Positions 46,426 to 56,171 of a stretch of 64,000 nucleotides of DNA are shown piece by piece. The DNA lies in assembly GCA_963731585.1 (NCBI GenBank), contig CAVSWC010000013.1, positions 434,001 through 498,000 of the forward strand. The letters run 5' to 3'. The translations under genes were made by a program, and so were the position numbers. Positions within the stretch are counted from its first letter, which is position 1. Every line of letters starts with the position of its first letter. A model generated the notes under the pieces. The model was not told the origin of the DNA, searched no databases, and was given only the letters and a program-made list of their open reading frames with translations. The DNA comes from CANKHA01 sp963731585 (GTDB taxonomy: Bacteria > Pseudomonadota > Alphaproteobacteria > Rhizobiales > Xanthobacteraceae).

Positions 46426-47820
46426 GCTACGGCCGCCGCGGGCTCTTCGCGCCGCAGCACGAAGCAGGAGGAGAGCTGCGGATGCGGCGCGACGCTGATC
46501 GATAGCGGCTTGCCGCGCGCGCGGCTGATCTTCTCCAGAACTTCCCGCAGCTCATCGATCTGAAGTTCCGGGAATTTCTGCATCATATAGGCCAACAGCG
46601 ATTTGTTGGGGCGCAGCACCCGGCGTGCCCGGCTGGCGGCGGATCGCGCCGCCGATATGAGCCGCAGCCGCGTCTGCTGCCATGATGCCGGTTCTTGCGG
46701 CCCGCTATCCTGTATCTGGCGCAGCACGCGCACGATTCGTTCGGTTGCGAGCGGGCCGGAGATATCGCCGACATACCGCTGCACCATGTGTTGTTTTTCC
46801 TCTCCGGCGGGATCGCGGCGCTCGCCGGTGAGCGCCTTTTGCACGGCGCTCGTCAGTTCATCCTCGGTCTGCGCACTCATGCTGATGGCGTTGGGCAGAT
46901 AGTTCAGCCGGTTGAAGACATCGTGCAGCACAGGAACGTAGGCGATGGTTGGCCGATCGAGCAGAAAGGATTCCACGCCGGTGGTGCAAGCATTGTGAAT
47001 CACCGCTTCGGCGCCCATCATCCAGGGGATGGCGTTTCCTTCAGTGACGACGGTGACGTTGTTTAGACCAACTGAGTTCGCGACGCCAGCGCTCATGATC
47101 TTCCGAAGGGTGCGGCCGCACAACGATCTTGTGATCAGGGAAGCTGCCCGCGAGGCGCGGAATGGCGCGTGCGAAGGCGTGGAATACTTCGCCAAGATGA
47201 TCGACCCAGCTCTTGTAGTAGGCTTCCTGCTCGGAACTGAGGGCGATGCCGCGCTGTTGCAGCACGTCAACGACATCCTCCCGGCCCGGGAACCGGTTGA
47301 AGCGAGAGAAATTCGTGTTGACAAGGATGTAGCGACCGAAGCGCGCCTGCAGTCGCGCCACGTCGTCCCTGAATACGTCGCGCAGCGCGGGGCGCAGCAG
47401 ATCGAAACGCGGATTTCCGAAGACATGGATTTTGTCCCGCGCCTGCGGCACCACTTCCAGGATGTCGTCGCGCTGCACGTCGCCCCAGGCGAAAAAAGCA
47501 TCGAGCTGCATGAGCGACGCTGCCGACACGCGTTCGTGCTGATAGGCGAGCTTGTTGCGGTAGACCAAACCTTCCTCGCACCACGCGGCGAGCCGGAAAC
47601 CAAGATTCCTCAGCCGCGCGAAATGCCTGGTCTTGGTGCGGGAAATGCTCTTGTCGAGGTAGATGCCGACCGGCAGGCGATGCAACGATTGCGAGATGAC
47701 ACGCTGGTCGCCGAGGACGACCTCCATGCCGGCCTCCGCGGCACAGAGGGCGAGCAGGGCCTTGCCGTAGAGCTCGCGGACTTTGGTTTCGATCGGAACG
47801 ATGAGGGTAGCAGCGCCCAT
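46422..47820 (-). CDS. Surface carbohydrate biosynthesis protein, GT-B-like (one frameshift)
   Basis: About 465 residues when one base near 47073 is removed, joining RRELVGLNNVTVVTEGN. The start ATG 47820 gives ATLIVPIETKVRELYGKALL, a typical N-terminus for the 'surface carbohydrate biosynthesis' family. Other blocks are GYFxL-free loops such as RDKIHVFGNPRFDLLRP, HKIVVRPHPSEDHERW and AEAVIHNACTTGVESFLLDR, resembling the donor site of CDP-glycerol or Kdo-like GT-B transferases. Function in capsule or O-antigen assembly is likely; the sugar is unknown. It is transcribed toward the neu operon and divergent from 47990. Confidence 0.7.
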
Positions 47821-47989
47821 TGCAATGCTCTCGCTAATGATTTCCGCTCGGGGCGGCAGGCCTCTGGCCCTCATCGCAGTGCGACCACACCTATTAAGGC
47901 ATTGAGCTGGCAATAAAAAGCCCTGATGGCTTCCCGCCTAAGGCGTTATCCTGTAAGGACATTTTTGCTTGATTCAGCTCGGAAATTGC

Positions 47990-49003
47990 ATGTTGGAGAG
48001 GCCGAATCTTTTGGCGCCGCGGGCGCCCCGGAAAGGCCGGACGATCGATTGCGACGCCGTCGGGGACAACACGTGGCGCGCGCCGGTCGGCATTCGTGCG
48101 CAGGATATCTGGGAGCTCTGGCGGCTGTTCGTCGTGCAATCCGCCATCGCCTGGACGGTGCCAAGCTTCGCCTGGCGTCATGTGGCCGGAGGCCTCGGCG
48201 CGCTGAACGTGCTGCTGCATGCCCGAAGCCTGTCCAAACGTCTCACGCCGTTGAAGCGCATCTTACAAGATCGCCCAGACTGGCCCACGCCATTACAGGT
48301 TGAGATTGGACTATCCGCCGGCAAGTATGAAGAGCGGTTTCAATACCTGCGGGTCTATCGGCCTGGCGGTTGGGAGCCCACGATCTGCATCTATGGCATG
48401 GAGCATGTCGACATTGAGTTTCGGGCCGGGCGCGGCATGCTGTTCTGGGGCAGCTCCTTTGCCTTCAACGACCTGATCTCCAAAATAGCGCTGCATCGGA
48501 TCGGGCTCGACGTCTATCACTATACGCGGCCCGTGCATGGTCTCTCCGACACGCGCTTCGGAATCCGCTACATCAATCCTGTGCGCACCTCCGCCGAGCT
48601 GCGTTACCTGGAAGCCCGCGTCTGTGCGGAGGTAAAAATCTCCGACGCCATGGACGTGCTGAAAGGCGTCGCCGAAAAGGGTGGGGCGGTCTCGATCAAG
48701 ACCGGTAACCGCGGCAAGCGGCGCGCCACAGCGCCGTTTCTCGGCGGCCAGCTAGAGCTGGCGACCGGCGCGCTCGCGCTCGCTGCCCGCTGGAATGCGG
48801 CCTTGCTGCCGACCTTCACCCTGCGGCGTTCGGACGGCAGCTTCGATTTCATCATCGGGCCTCCGCTCGACAGCGACGAGCAGGACTTGGAGCGTCGCTC
48901 GCAGGATATCGTGCGGCGCTACACCGATCAGCTTCTGCCGTTAGTGCAGGCGGAGCCGCTGCAATGGCGCGGCTGGCGCTTCGTCTTGCCGCTGGAAAGT
49001 TGA
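47990..49003 (+). CDS. Lysophospholipid/lipid A acyltransferase-like protein
   Basis: 337 residues from ATG 47990. The N-terminal third is basic and hydrophobic. The C-terminal part (MLFWGSSFAFNDLISKIALH, VYHYTRPVHGLSDTRFGIRY, ISDAMDVLKGVAEKGGAVSI, TAPFLGGQLELATGALALAA, AALLPTFTLRRSDGSFDFII) follows the layout of the LpxL/HtrB acyltransferase group, where a two-element active site precedes a substrate pocket. The classical HX4D motif is not clear, so catalysis may be lost or altered. It may acylate lipid A or an EPS component. It is divergent from the preceding gene and tail to tail with 49019. Confidence 0.6.
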   Translation: MLERPNLLAPRAPRKGRTIDCDAVGDNTWRAPVGIRAQDIWELWRLFVVQSAIAWTVPSFAWRHVAGGLGALNVLLHARSLSKRLTPLKRILQDRPDWPTPLQVEIGLSAGKYEERFQYLRVYRPGGWEPTICIYGMEHVDIEFRAGRGMLFWGSSFAFNDLISKIALHRIGLDVYHYTRPVHGLSDTRFGIRYINPVRTSAELRYLEARVCAEVKISDAMDVLKGVAEKGGAVSIKTGNRGKRRATAPFLGGQLELATGALALAARWNAALLPTFTLRRSDGSFDFIIGPPLDSDEQDLERRSQDIVRRYTDQLLPLVQAEPLQWRGWRFVLPLES

Positions 49004-49018
49004 TCCTCGGCGTTTTCG

Positions 49019-50494
49019 CTATCGGACCAGCCGCTCGATCAAGGCAATGTCGCGGCTTCCGCCAACACCGTCGGAAACACGGTCGGTGGTAAGCAGCCGC
49101 ACGGGAATGAGCCGGTTCAGGTCGGCGATATAGGTTTCGATCGGATGGTCGTCCTGGTGGCCCTCGTAAAGCATGTAACGCCACGGCAACGCCGAAAGCC
49201 CCGGCAACCATCCGAAATGATCGCGCACCGACAGGTAGCTGAGGATCGCGTCCTCGTGGCCGACCGATTGCAGGTGCGCGGGAAGCCCGGCGGCCAGGCG
49301 GCTGTCGCGATCGAGCGTTCCTCCGGTCAGCGAAAAGCGCGTGCAGCCGATGGAAAGCAGCACCTTGTGCGCAGCTTCCACCATCTCCGCGCGATCCCAT
49401 CCATGCATCCAGCGCACGCCGCGACGCAAATATTCCGCGCCCATCAGACCGAGATTGCAGCCGAAATCGAAGACGACCTTGCCTTCGATCGAGATACCCG
49501 CTCTTGCCAGCATCGGGTCCCAGGCCTGCAGGCGCACGCGCGGTGATCGCTTTGCCGGCCAATCGAGACCGGGAATCTCCTGATAGAGGAACGATCCTGC
49601 CTTGCCGCCGAGCAAACGGCTGCGGCCGCCTATGTGACTCGTCTCAGTCACGCTCACGGCGAGATCGCGCAGATATTTCTCATAGCCATCGAGGATGAAG
49701 TTGTGCACGTCTACATAAACCGGACGCATGCTGCGGGCATCGCGCAGCAGATTCCCATTGCAATCCGGCGATTGGAAATCGGCGCCACTCCATCCATCTT
49801 CGCCGACGAGCTTCAGTGGGCTGCCGCTCTCCAGGCCGCGCAGGCGAGCGACCATGCTTTCGCAGTCGTGAGGCAGCAGCGGGGTTGCGGCGACATGGCC
49901 GACGACATACGCGGTCCATATCACTCCGCTGCCGTCGCTGATCTCGAGCAGGTCATAGAGGCGAGGTGCGATACCCTGCAGGTGAAGAAAGTTGAAAGTC
50001 AGTGTCTGCAGGCGATGCGGATAAACGTCCTTCGCCACGGCGCGTCTGGCATCTGGATCTACGTAATGCACGCCCGTGCCGCCCGCGTGCCTGACGATCT
50101 TCAATCCGGCGTCCGCTGGATATTCCGGCAGGGCAGGAGCAAGCGGCGTGGAACGCCAGCTTTCGGGCGGCAGGTAAATCGCGTCGCGGCCTTCGGCGAA
50201 GGGTAAATGCCGCGCGTTGCACCAGGCCTTGATCTGCTGCGGATTAAGCGTCGGCGTTACGGCTCCGGCATCCGCGCGCAATGGCTTTTGAACCGGAAGC
50301 TCGCGTTGCCAGGCGTTGCTGTTTTTCCCAGCGCCCAATTCCCTCGCGATCAGTTGCGGCGCGAAATGGATCAGTGCGAAGAATTCGCGTCGCAGAGCCG
50401 CATAGGTGAGATAGCTCCCACGCACGGCGTGAAACAGCGCAGGAACCCTTATCAAGACCGATTTAATTCTGTCGCGCCGCTTACGCGAGATCAT
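49019..50494 (-). CDS. Kinase-like and SAM-methyltransferase fusion protein
   Basis: 491 residues. The first half resembles an LPS/Kdo-kinase or protein-kinase-like fold: RRAVAKDVYPHRLQTLTFNF, IWTAYVVGHVAATPLLPHDC (hinge), WSGADFQSPDCNGNLLRDAR (catalytic-loop-like D...N) and VYVDVHNFILDGYEKYLRD (metal-loop-like). The second half has a class I methyltransferase core: VVFDFGCNLGLMGAEYLRRG and HGWDRAEMVEAAHKVLLSIG. The combination suggests phosphorylation and methylation of a glycan terminus, as known for O-antigen chain-length terminators. It lies after a sulfotransferase gene on the same strand. Confidence 0.6.
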   Translation of the reverse strand: MISRKRRDRIKSVLIRVPALFHAVRGSYLTYAALRREFFALIHFAPQLIARELGAGKNSNAWQRELPVQKPLRADAGAVTPTLNPQQIKAWCNARHLPFAEGRDAIYLPPESWRSTPLAPALPEYPADAGLKIVRHAGGTGVHYVDPDARRAVAKDVYPHRLQTLTFNFLHLQGIAPRLYDLLEISDGSGVIWTAYVVGHVAATPLLPHDCESMVARLRGLESGSPLKLVGEDGWSGADFQSPDCNGNLLRDARSMRPVYVDVHNFILDGYEKYLRDLAVSVTETSHIGGRSRLLGGKAGSFLYQEIPGLDWPAKRSPRVRLQAWDPMLARAGISIEGKVVFDFGCNLGLMGAEYLRRGVRWMHGWDRAEMVEAAHKVLLSIGCTRFSLTGGTLDRDSRLAAGLPAHLQSVGHEDAILSYLSVRDHFGWLPGLSALPWRYMLYEGHQDDHPIETYIADLNRLIPVRLLTTDRVSDGVGGSRDIALIERLVR

Positions 50495-50623
50495 GGCTAT
50501 CAGCTGTTTGTTGTTACGCGCAGGGGTTGGTGGAAAAAGGCCGGATAAAGGCGGCCAGGCAGCGAAGGGCCTCCCACCGCAGGCAGTGGTTGGTAGAAAT
50601 AAACAGTGTCGTCGTCAAGACGA

Positions 50624-51515
50624 TCAGAGATAGTCGAGGCGCCGATTGAATCTGCCTGCAATTTCCTCAAACCGCGTGAGCGTCGCCGGCGGCATTTCCT
50701 CGCGCCAACGCGTGTCGTGACGTATCGACGCGAAAGCGATGCTGGAAAAATCGGGCGTTCCGCCAATATGGTGAAACGGTTGATCGGAATGCTCGGCAAA
50801 GCCGTCGCCGGCAAGTCCCAGTTTCTCGACGATGCCGCTCACCACGAGCCTGGGATCGGCGCACAGATCTTCATATCGAATCCAGATACTGCGCTGTGGG
50901 CCGAGCACGCGGCGCAAGGCGAGCATCGCACGCGTCGTGCGCACCCAATGACGCGCGGCGGCATCAACCGAAATTCCGGTGCGGCGCATCTTCGACCAGA
51001 CGGTGCCGCGCCCGTCCCGCAGGATGAAGACGACATGCACCGGCAATATCTGCTGGTGCAGGAGATAAACCGCGTGACCGGGATCCTTGCTGTTGTCGAT
51101 CACGACGCGGGCTCGCGCCAAATCGGCGGCGGCGGCGAGCAGCCGGGCGGAATGGTCCGCCACGGTGGCTCCGCGAAACAGCAGCGGCCGCGTCAGCGCG
51201 GTTGCGTGCAGCGCGACCCCCGCGAATCCTGTCGCTTCCTCAAAGCGCCGGAGGATTTTCTGCGCCGGAGGTTGCGTCCTGATGCTATCGGCATCGAGCC
51301 CGGCGCGTTGCATGATGGCGAGCCAATGTTCACAGGCCGTAACCCGCTGGCCGCAGCTGCAGGGCAGGCCTTCGGCGATAAATTTCTCCAGCCGTCGCAA
51401 TTCACCAACCGCGCGTCGCTTGCCGATGCAGCGCGACCAGGCCCTGCAATATGCTGGAGCCGGAGCGGGAATCTCCCGCGATGCAAATCGCGCTGCGGCC
51501 GCTTTCATTCGTCAT
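50624..51515 (-). CDS. Sulfotransferase (one frameshift near the N-terminus)
   Basis: About 296 residues from ATG 51515. The PAPS loop AICIAGDSRSGSSILQGLVA is in the first frame; after one extra G near 51415 it continues GELRRLEKFIAEGLPCSCGQ, then VVFILRDGRGTVWSKMRRTG (3'-phosphate segment) and IWIRYEDLCADPRLVVSGIV. The four-Cys stretch CSCGQRVTACEHW is common in bacterial sulfotransferases of EPS loci. It probably sulfates a sugar of the exported polymer. It precedes the kinase/methyltransferase fusion gene and is divergent from the GT4 at 51667. Confidence 0.78.
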
Positions 51516-51666
51516 GGCTATTTTCGGGGTCCAGAATGACTGCAGAAGGAAAGCGAGGAAGATCTTTCATCCCTGACTGGCCGGAAAGGGTGCGAGGTTG
51601 CATACTCGCGATGCGCCGGCCCCCGCGCGCCGAATTTGACGTTAGATAATTGCCGCCGTCGGAACA

Positions 51667-52830
51667 ATGCTTGAGATGACCTCTTCCTCTTCGCGCGAAG
51701 CGCCGCAACCAATCCGGCGGCTGCTTTATTTGGTCTCCGAGGATTGGTATTTCCGCTCGCACCGGCTGCCGATGGCGCTGGCCGCCCAGCGGGCCGGCTA
51801 TGAAGTGCATGTCGCCACCCGTGTGCAGGCGGATGGCGCCGCCATCGAAGCCTTGGGTATCAAGCTGCATCCGCTGGCTTGGCGGCGCGGCAGCACCAAT
51901 CCATTCGACCGCCTCCGGCTGATCGGCGACGTACGCCGGCTCTACCGCAGGCTGAAGCCCGACTTGGTGCATCATGTCGCGCTGGAGCCAACGGTGATCG
52001 GTTCGGTCGCCGCGCTCGGCTTGCCGCTGCGGACGCTGAATGCATTGGCGGGACTCGGCTTTTCCTTCACCTCGCGCAGCCCGAAGGCACGGCTCACCGG
52101 GTTTGTCCTGCGCGGCCTGTTGCGCTTCCTGCTCGCGCGCCGCAACGCCGCCGTGCTGGTGCAGAATGAAGATGACGGCGCCGCCATCGCCGCGCTCGGC
52201 ATCAGCCCGGATCGCGTTTTTCTCATTCCTGGCTCTGGCGTCGATGCCGATCAACTCACGCCCATGCCGGACCCCCCCGGGCCGGTGACGGCAGGTTTTG
52301 TCGGTCGCCTGCTGGACGACAAGGGCGTCCGAACGCTGATTGCTGCGCATGAGATTCTGGCCAGGCGGGGGCGGCCGGTTCGCCTGTTGCTGGCTGGCGA
52401 GCCCGATCCCGCCAATCCGGCATCCATTCCGCAAAAGGAGATCGCTTCGTGGAAAGCCCGCGAGGGCGTGGAGGTGCTCGGCCAGGTCGCCGATATCCGC
52501 GAGGTCTGGGCGGCGGCGCATATCGCCGTGCTGCCCTCGCGACGCGAGGGCCTGCCGAAGAGCCTGCTGGAAGCCGCCGCCTGCGGCCGCGCGATCGTCG
52601 CCACCGACGTGCCGGGCTGTCGCGTGATCGCCCGCGACGGCGTCAATGCGCTCTTGGTGCCGCCGGACGATCCCGCAGCCCTGGCGGACGCGGTTGACGT
52701 GCTGGCGCGCGATCCGGTTCTGCGGCAGACCTTTGGCAATGCGGGCCGCAGGATGGTGGAGGAGGAGTTTTCCAGCGCCCGGGTTGGGCAGCAAACCGTG
52801 GCTCTTTACGACAAATTGCTTTGCAAATAG
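51667..52830 (+). CDS. Glycosyltransferase family 4
   Basis: 387 residues from ATG 51667; ATG 51676 is an alternative. The N-terminal domain has RRLLYLVSEDWYFRSHRLPM, LKPDLVHHVALEPTVIGSVA and LNALAGLGFSFTSRSPKARL. The C-terminal donor domain has TAGFVGRLLDDKGVRTLIAA and HIAVLPSRREGLPKSLLEAA with the EX7E pair. The sequence is close to the WbpH/PglA-like group that works on amino-sugar lipid intermediates. It leads a rightward operon with UDP-sugar genes up to 58361, 65 bases before the dehydrogenase gene. Confidence 0.9.
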   Translation: MLEMTSSSSREAPQPIRRLLYLVSEDWYFRSHRLPMALAAQRAGYEVHVATRVQADGAAIEALGIKLHPLAWRRGSTNPFDRLRLIGDVRRLYRRLKPDLVHHVALEPTVIGSVAALGLPLRTLNALAGLGFSFTSRSPKARLTGFVLRGLLRFLLARRNAAVLVQNEDDGAAIAALGISPDRVFLIPGSGVDADQLTPMPDPPGPVTAGFVGRLLDDKGVRTLIAAHEILARRGRPVRLLLAGEPDPANPASIPQKEIASWKAREGVEVLGQVADIREVWAAAHIAVLPSRREGLPKSLLEAAACGRAIVATDVPGCRVIARDGVNALLVPPDDPAALADAVDVLARDPVLRQTFGNAGRRMVEEEFSSARVGQQTVALYDKLLCK

Positions 52831-52895
52831 CCCCCATATTGCGCCCCTAGCCGCCCCTCGGTAACAGTGCCCGCGCAGGGCGCAGGGAAATCAGT

Positions 52896-54185
52896 TTGGC
52901 ACATACCCGCAAGATAGCAGTGATCGGGCTTGGCTATGTCGGCCTTCCGGTGGCGGTGGCTTTTGCCCGCTCGGGCTCTCCCGTCATCGGTTTCGACATC
53001 GATCCAGGGCGCATGGCGGAGCTGCGCGCGGGCCACGATCGCACGCGCGAGGTCGAGCCGGCGGACCTGAAAAACTCGAATCTGCGGGTGAGCAGCGAGG
53101 CCAAGGACCTCGCCGGCGCGGATTTCTACATCGTCACGGTGCCGACCCCGATCGACGAGGCGAATCGTCCCGATCTCGGCGCCGATGCTGTCGGCCTCGC
53201 GGACCGTCGGCGAGGTTTTGAAAAAAGGCGATATCGTCGTTTACGAATCGACTGTCTATCCCGGCGCGATCGAGGAAGACCTGCGTGCCGGTGCTGCGAA
53301 GAGACATTCCAAGCTGAAGGCCGGGAGCGATTTCACGGTCGGCTATTCGCCCGAGCGCATCAATCCCGGCGACACGGCGCATCGCTTTGAAACCATCGTG
53401 AAGGTGGTCTCGGCGCAGGACGCCCCCACACTCGACATCGTCGCCGACGTTTACGGCTCGGTGGTCACCGCCGGCATCCATCGCGCGCCCTCGATCAAGG
53501 TGGCGGAAGCCGCCAAGGTGATCGAGAATACCCAGCGCGATCTCAACATCGCCTTCATGAACGAGCTGTCCGCGATCTGCGAGGTGCTCGGCATCGACAC
53601 CGGCGACGTGATCGCTGCTGCCAGGACCAAATGGAATTTCCTGCCGTTCTATCCTGGCCTTGTCGGCGGGCACTGCATCGGTGTCGATCCCTATTACCTG
53701 ACGCACCGCGCGGAGATGGCGGGCTATCATCCGCAGGTCATCCTCGCTGGGCGGCGCATCAACGACAATGTCGGCTTTCGCGTTGCACGCGAATGCGTGC
53801 GCCGGCTGTTCGGCCGCGGCAACGGCGGCTCGCAGGTGACGATCCTCGGCCTGACCTTCAAGGAGAATGTGCCCGACACGCGCAATTCCAAGGTGCGTCG
53901 ACATCGTGCGCGAATTGCAGTCGTTCAATGTCGATGTGCAGGTGCATGACCCGCTGGCTTCACCGGACGAGGCCAAGCATGAATACGGCCTCGCGCTGAC
54001 GCGACCTCGATAGCCTACGTCCGGCGGACGCGGTCATCCTCGCGGTATCGCATCACGACTATGTGCGCGGCGGCTGGCCGCTGGTGACGCGGCTGCTCAA
54101 AGGCGGAGCGGGCGTCGTGCTGGACATCAAATCCCAGCTCGATCGGGCGACGAAACCCGCCGGCGTCGACCTGTGGCGATTGTGA
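52896..54185 (+). CDS. UDP-N-acetylhexosamine 6-dehydrogenase, WbpA/TviB-like (six insertions)
   Basis: Corrected length is 427 residues from TTG 52896. IAVIGLGYVGLPVAVAFARS is the NAD loop; AGHDRTREVEPADLKNSNLR and VTVPTPIDEANRPDLG follow the TviB/WbpA branch. SPERINPGDTAHRFETIVKV and LVGGHCIGVDPYYLTHRAEM (catalytic Cys) are intact, and LGLTFKENVPDTRNSKV precedes the last domain. Extra bases lie near 53182, three within 53271-53310 that together restore frame (rebuilding EDCVPVLEETSKLK), and near 53897 and 54003. It oxidises UDP-GlcNAc or UDP-GalNAc at C6 to the uronate. Together with the WbpB- and WbpE-like genes it suggests a 2,3-diamino uronic acid. Confidence 0.88.
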
Positions 54186-54188
54186 TCC

Positions 54189-55207
54189 ATGGCAAATGAC
54201 GCAATCCTGGTGACGGGCGCGGCCGGCTTTATCGGCTTTCACGTCGCGCGCCGGCTGCTGCAGAACGGCCGCAGGGTCGTCGGGCTCGACAACCTCAATG
54301 ACTATTACGATCCGAAGCTGAAGGAGGCGCGGCTGGCGGAGCTCGCCAAGCTGCCGGGCTTCACTTTCGTCAAGCTCGATCTCGCGGAACGCGAGGCGAC
54401 GGCTGACGCTCTTCGCGGAATACGAGTTTCCGCAGGTGGTGCATCTCGCCGCGCAAGCGGGCGTGCGCTATTCGCTGGTCAATCCGCACGCCTATGTGGA
54501 TGCCAATGTGCAAGGCTTCATCAATGTGCTGGAGGGGTGCCGGCACAATGCCTGCCAGCATCTGCTCTTTGCGTCGTCGTCTTCGGTCTATGGCGCAAAC
54601 ACCAAGCTGCCGTTCTCGGTGCATGACAATGTCGATCACCCCATCAGCCTCTATGCCGCGACCAAAAAGGCCAACGAGCTGATGGCGCATACCTACAGCC
54701 ATCTCTACCGGCTGCCGGCGACGGGCCTGCGCTTCTTCACGGTTTATGGCCCATGGGGCCGCCCCGACATGGCGATGTTCATCTTCGCTAGCGGTATCGT
54801 CGACGGACAAACCGCTACGGCTGTTCAACAACGGCAATATGCGGCGCGACTTCACCTATGTGGACGATGTGACCGAGGCTGTGGTGCGGCTGGCAGACCG
54901 CGTGCCGACACCCAACCCGGCCTGGTCAGGCGATGCGCCCGATCCGGGCAGCAGCCTGGCGCCTTGGCGGATTTACAACATCGGGAACAACCGCACGGTG
55001 GAAGTCTCGCGCGTGGTCGAACTTCTGGAGAAGGAATTCGGGCGTCCCGCGATCAGGGAAATGGCGCCCATGCAGCCGGGCGACGTTTCCGAAACCCGCG
55101 CCGATGTGGACGATCTGATGCGCGACGTCGGCTTCCGCCCCTCCACCTCGATCGAGGAGGGGATAAAGCGTTTCGCCGCCTGGTACCGGGGCTACCGGGG
55201 CATTTGA
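54189..55207 (+). CDS. NAD-dependent UDP-uronate 4-epimerase-type protein (two insertions)
   Basis: Corrected length is 338 residues. It starts AILVTGAAGFIGFHVARRLL, then GLDNLNDYYDPKLKEARLAE, a block typical of UDP-glucuronate 4-epimerases (CapI/LspL). VVHLAAQAGVRYSLVNPHAY, FASSSSVYGANTKLPFS and PISLYAATKKANELMAHTYS contain the Ser/Tyr/Lys triad, and RRDFTYVDDVTEAVVRLADR the C-terminal part. Breaks lie near 54411 (GAC[G]CTC) and 54813 (CAA[A]CCG). It starts three bases after the dehydrogenase stop, so the two likely act in sequence on the same uronate. Confidence 0.85.
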
Positions 55208-55270
55208 CAGAGCCGGATCGACGGCTTAGGCGACGGGGAGAGATCCGAATCCGCCTGTGAGGGCCCAGAT

Positions 55271-56023
55271 ATGACCGCACCGACCCTGCAAAGCTTGAAG
55301 GTCAAGCTGTTCACCGATGGCGCCGAAAAGGCGCAGATCGTCGAGATGGCAAAAAACCGGTGGATAGCCGGCTTCACCACCAACCCTTCGCTGCTGAAAA
55401 AGGCCGGGGTGAAGGACTACCAGGCTTATGGCCATGACCTGGTCGCCGCGGTCCCCGACCGGCATATCTCCTTCGAGGTCTTCTCCGACGATATCCCGGA
55501 AATGGTTGCGCAGGCGCGCGTGATCTCAAGCTGGGGCGACAACGTCTATACCAAGCTGCCGGTGTCGACCACGCGCGGAGAGACTCTGTACGAAGCCGTG
55601 CGTTCGCTCTCGCGCGACGGCGTCAAGATCAATCTTACGGCGGTCTTCACCTCCGAGCAGGTCGAACGCGCTATGGAGGCTTTTTCGGGCGGCGCGCCCT
55701 CCATCATCTCGGTTTTCGCCGGCCGCATGGCCGATCTTGGCATCGACTACCGCCCTATCATGCACGATGCGATTGCCCGCGCGCGCAAGACCTCGAATGT
55801 GGAGATCATCTGGGCCTCCACGCGTGAGGTATTCAACATTGTCGAAGCCGACGAAATGGGCTGCCATATCATTACCGCGCCGGCCGATATCCTGAAGAAA
55901 CTGCCGGCGCTCGGCAGCAAGACCGGAGCCGAGCTCTCGCTCGACGCGGTCAGGGCATTTCGCGAGGACGCGCTTGCCGCCGGCCTGCAGCTGGCGGTCC
56001 GGGCCCCGCGCGCTGCCGAATAA
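55271..56023 (+). CDS. Transaldolase / fructose-6-phosphate aldolase family protein
   Basis: 250 residues. LKVKLFTDGAEKAQIVEMAK and WIAGFTTNPSLLKKAGVKDY match the start of the family, and the Schiff-base Lys is Lys95 in NVYTKLPVST. INLTAVFTSEQVERAMEAF and ISVFAGRMADLGIDYRPIM complete the barrel. It transfers three-carbon units or acts as an aldolase. Its position inside a nucleotide-sugar operon (63 bases after the epimerase) is odd for a pentose-phosphate enzyme; it may supply or recycle a sugar phosphate for the pathway. Confidence 0.85.
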   Translation: MTAPTLQSLKVKLFTDGAEKAQIVEMAKNRWIAGFTTNPSLLKKAGVKDYQAYGHDLVAAVPDRHISFEVFSDDIPEMVAQARVISSWGDNVYTKLPVSTTRGETLYEAVRSLSRDGVKINLTAVFTSEQVERAMEAFSGGAPSIISVFAGRMADLGIDYRPIMHDAIARARKTSNVEIIWASTREVFNIVEADEMGCHIITAPADILKKLPALGSKTGAELSLDAVRAFREDALAAGLQLAVRAPRAAE

Positions 56024-56171
56024 CAGCGCCGTCCCGGTCTTTTAGCGTTGTAAATCAATCAGTTCTCTGTAATACGCTGAAGCAAAACGTGTTCACCATG
56101 CGTCCCGGGAGGTGTCCCGGGGGCCTGGACCGTGCTAAAGATAACCGCAGGAACTGGGGATTCTTCCAAAA

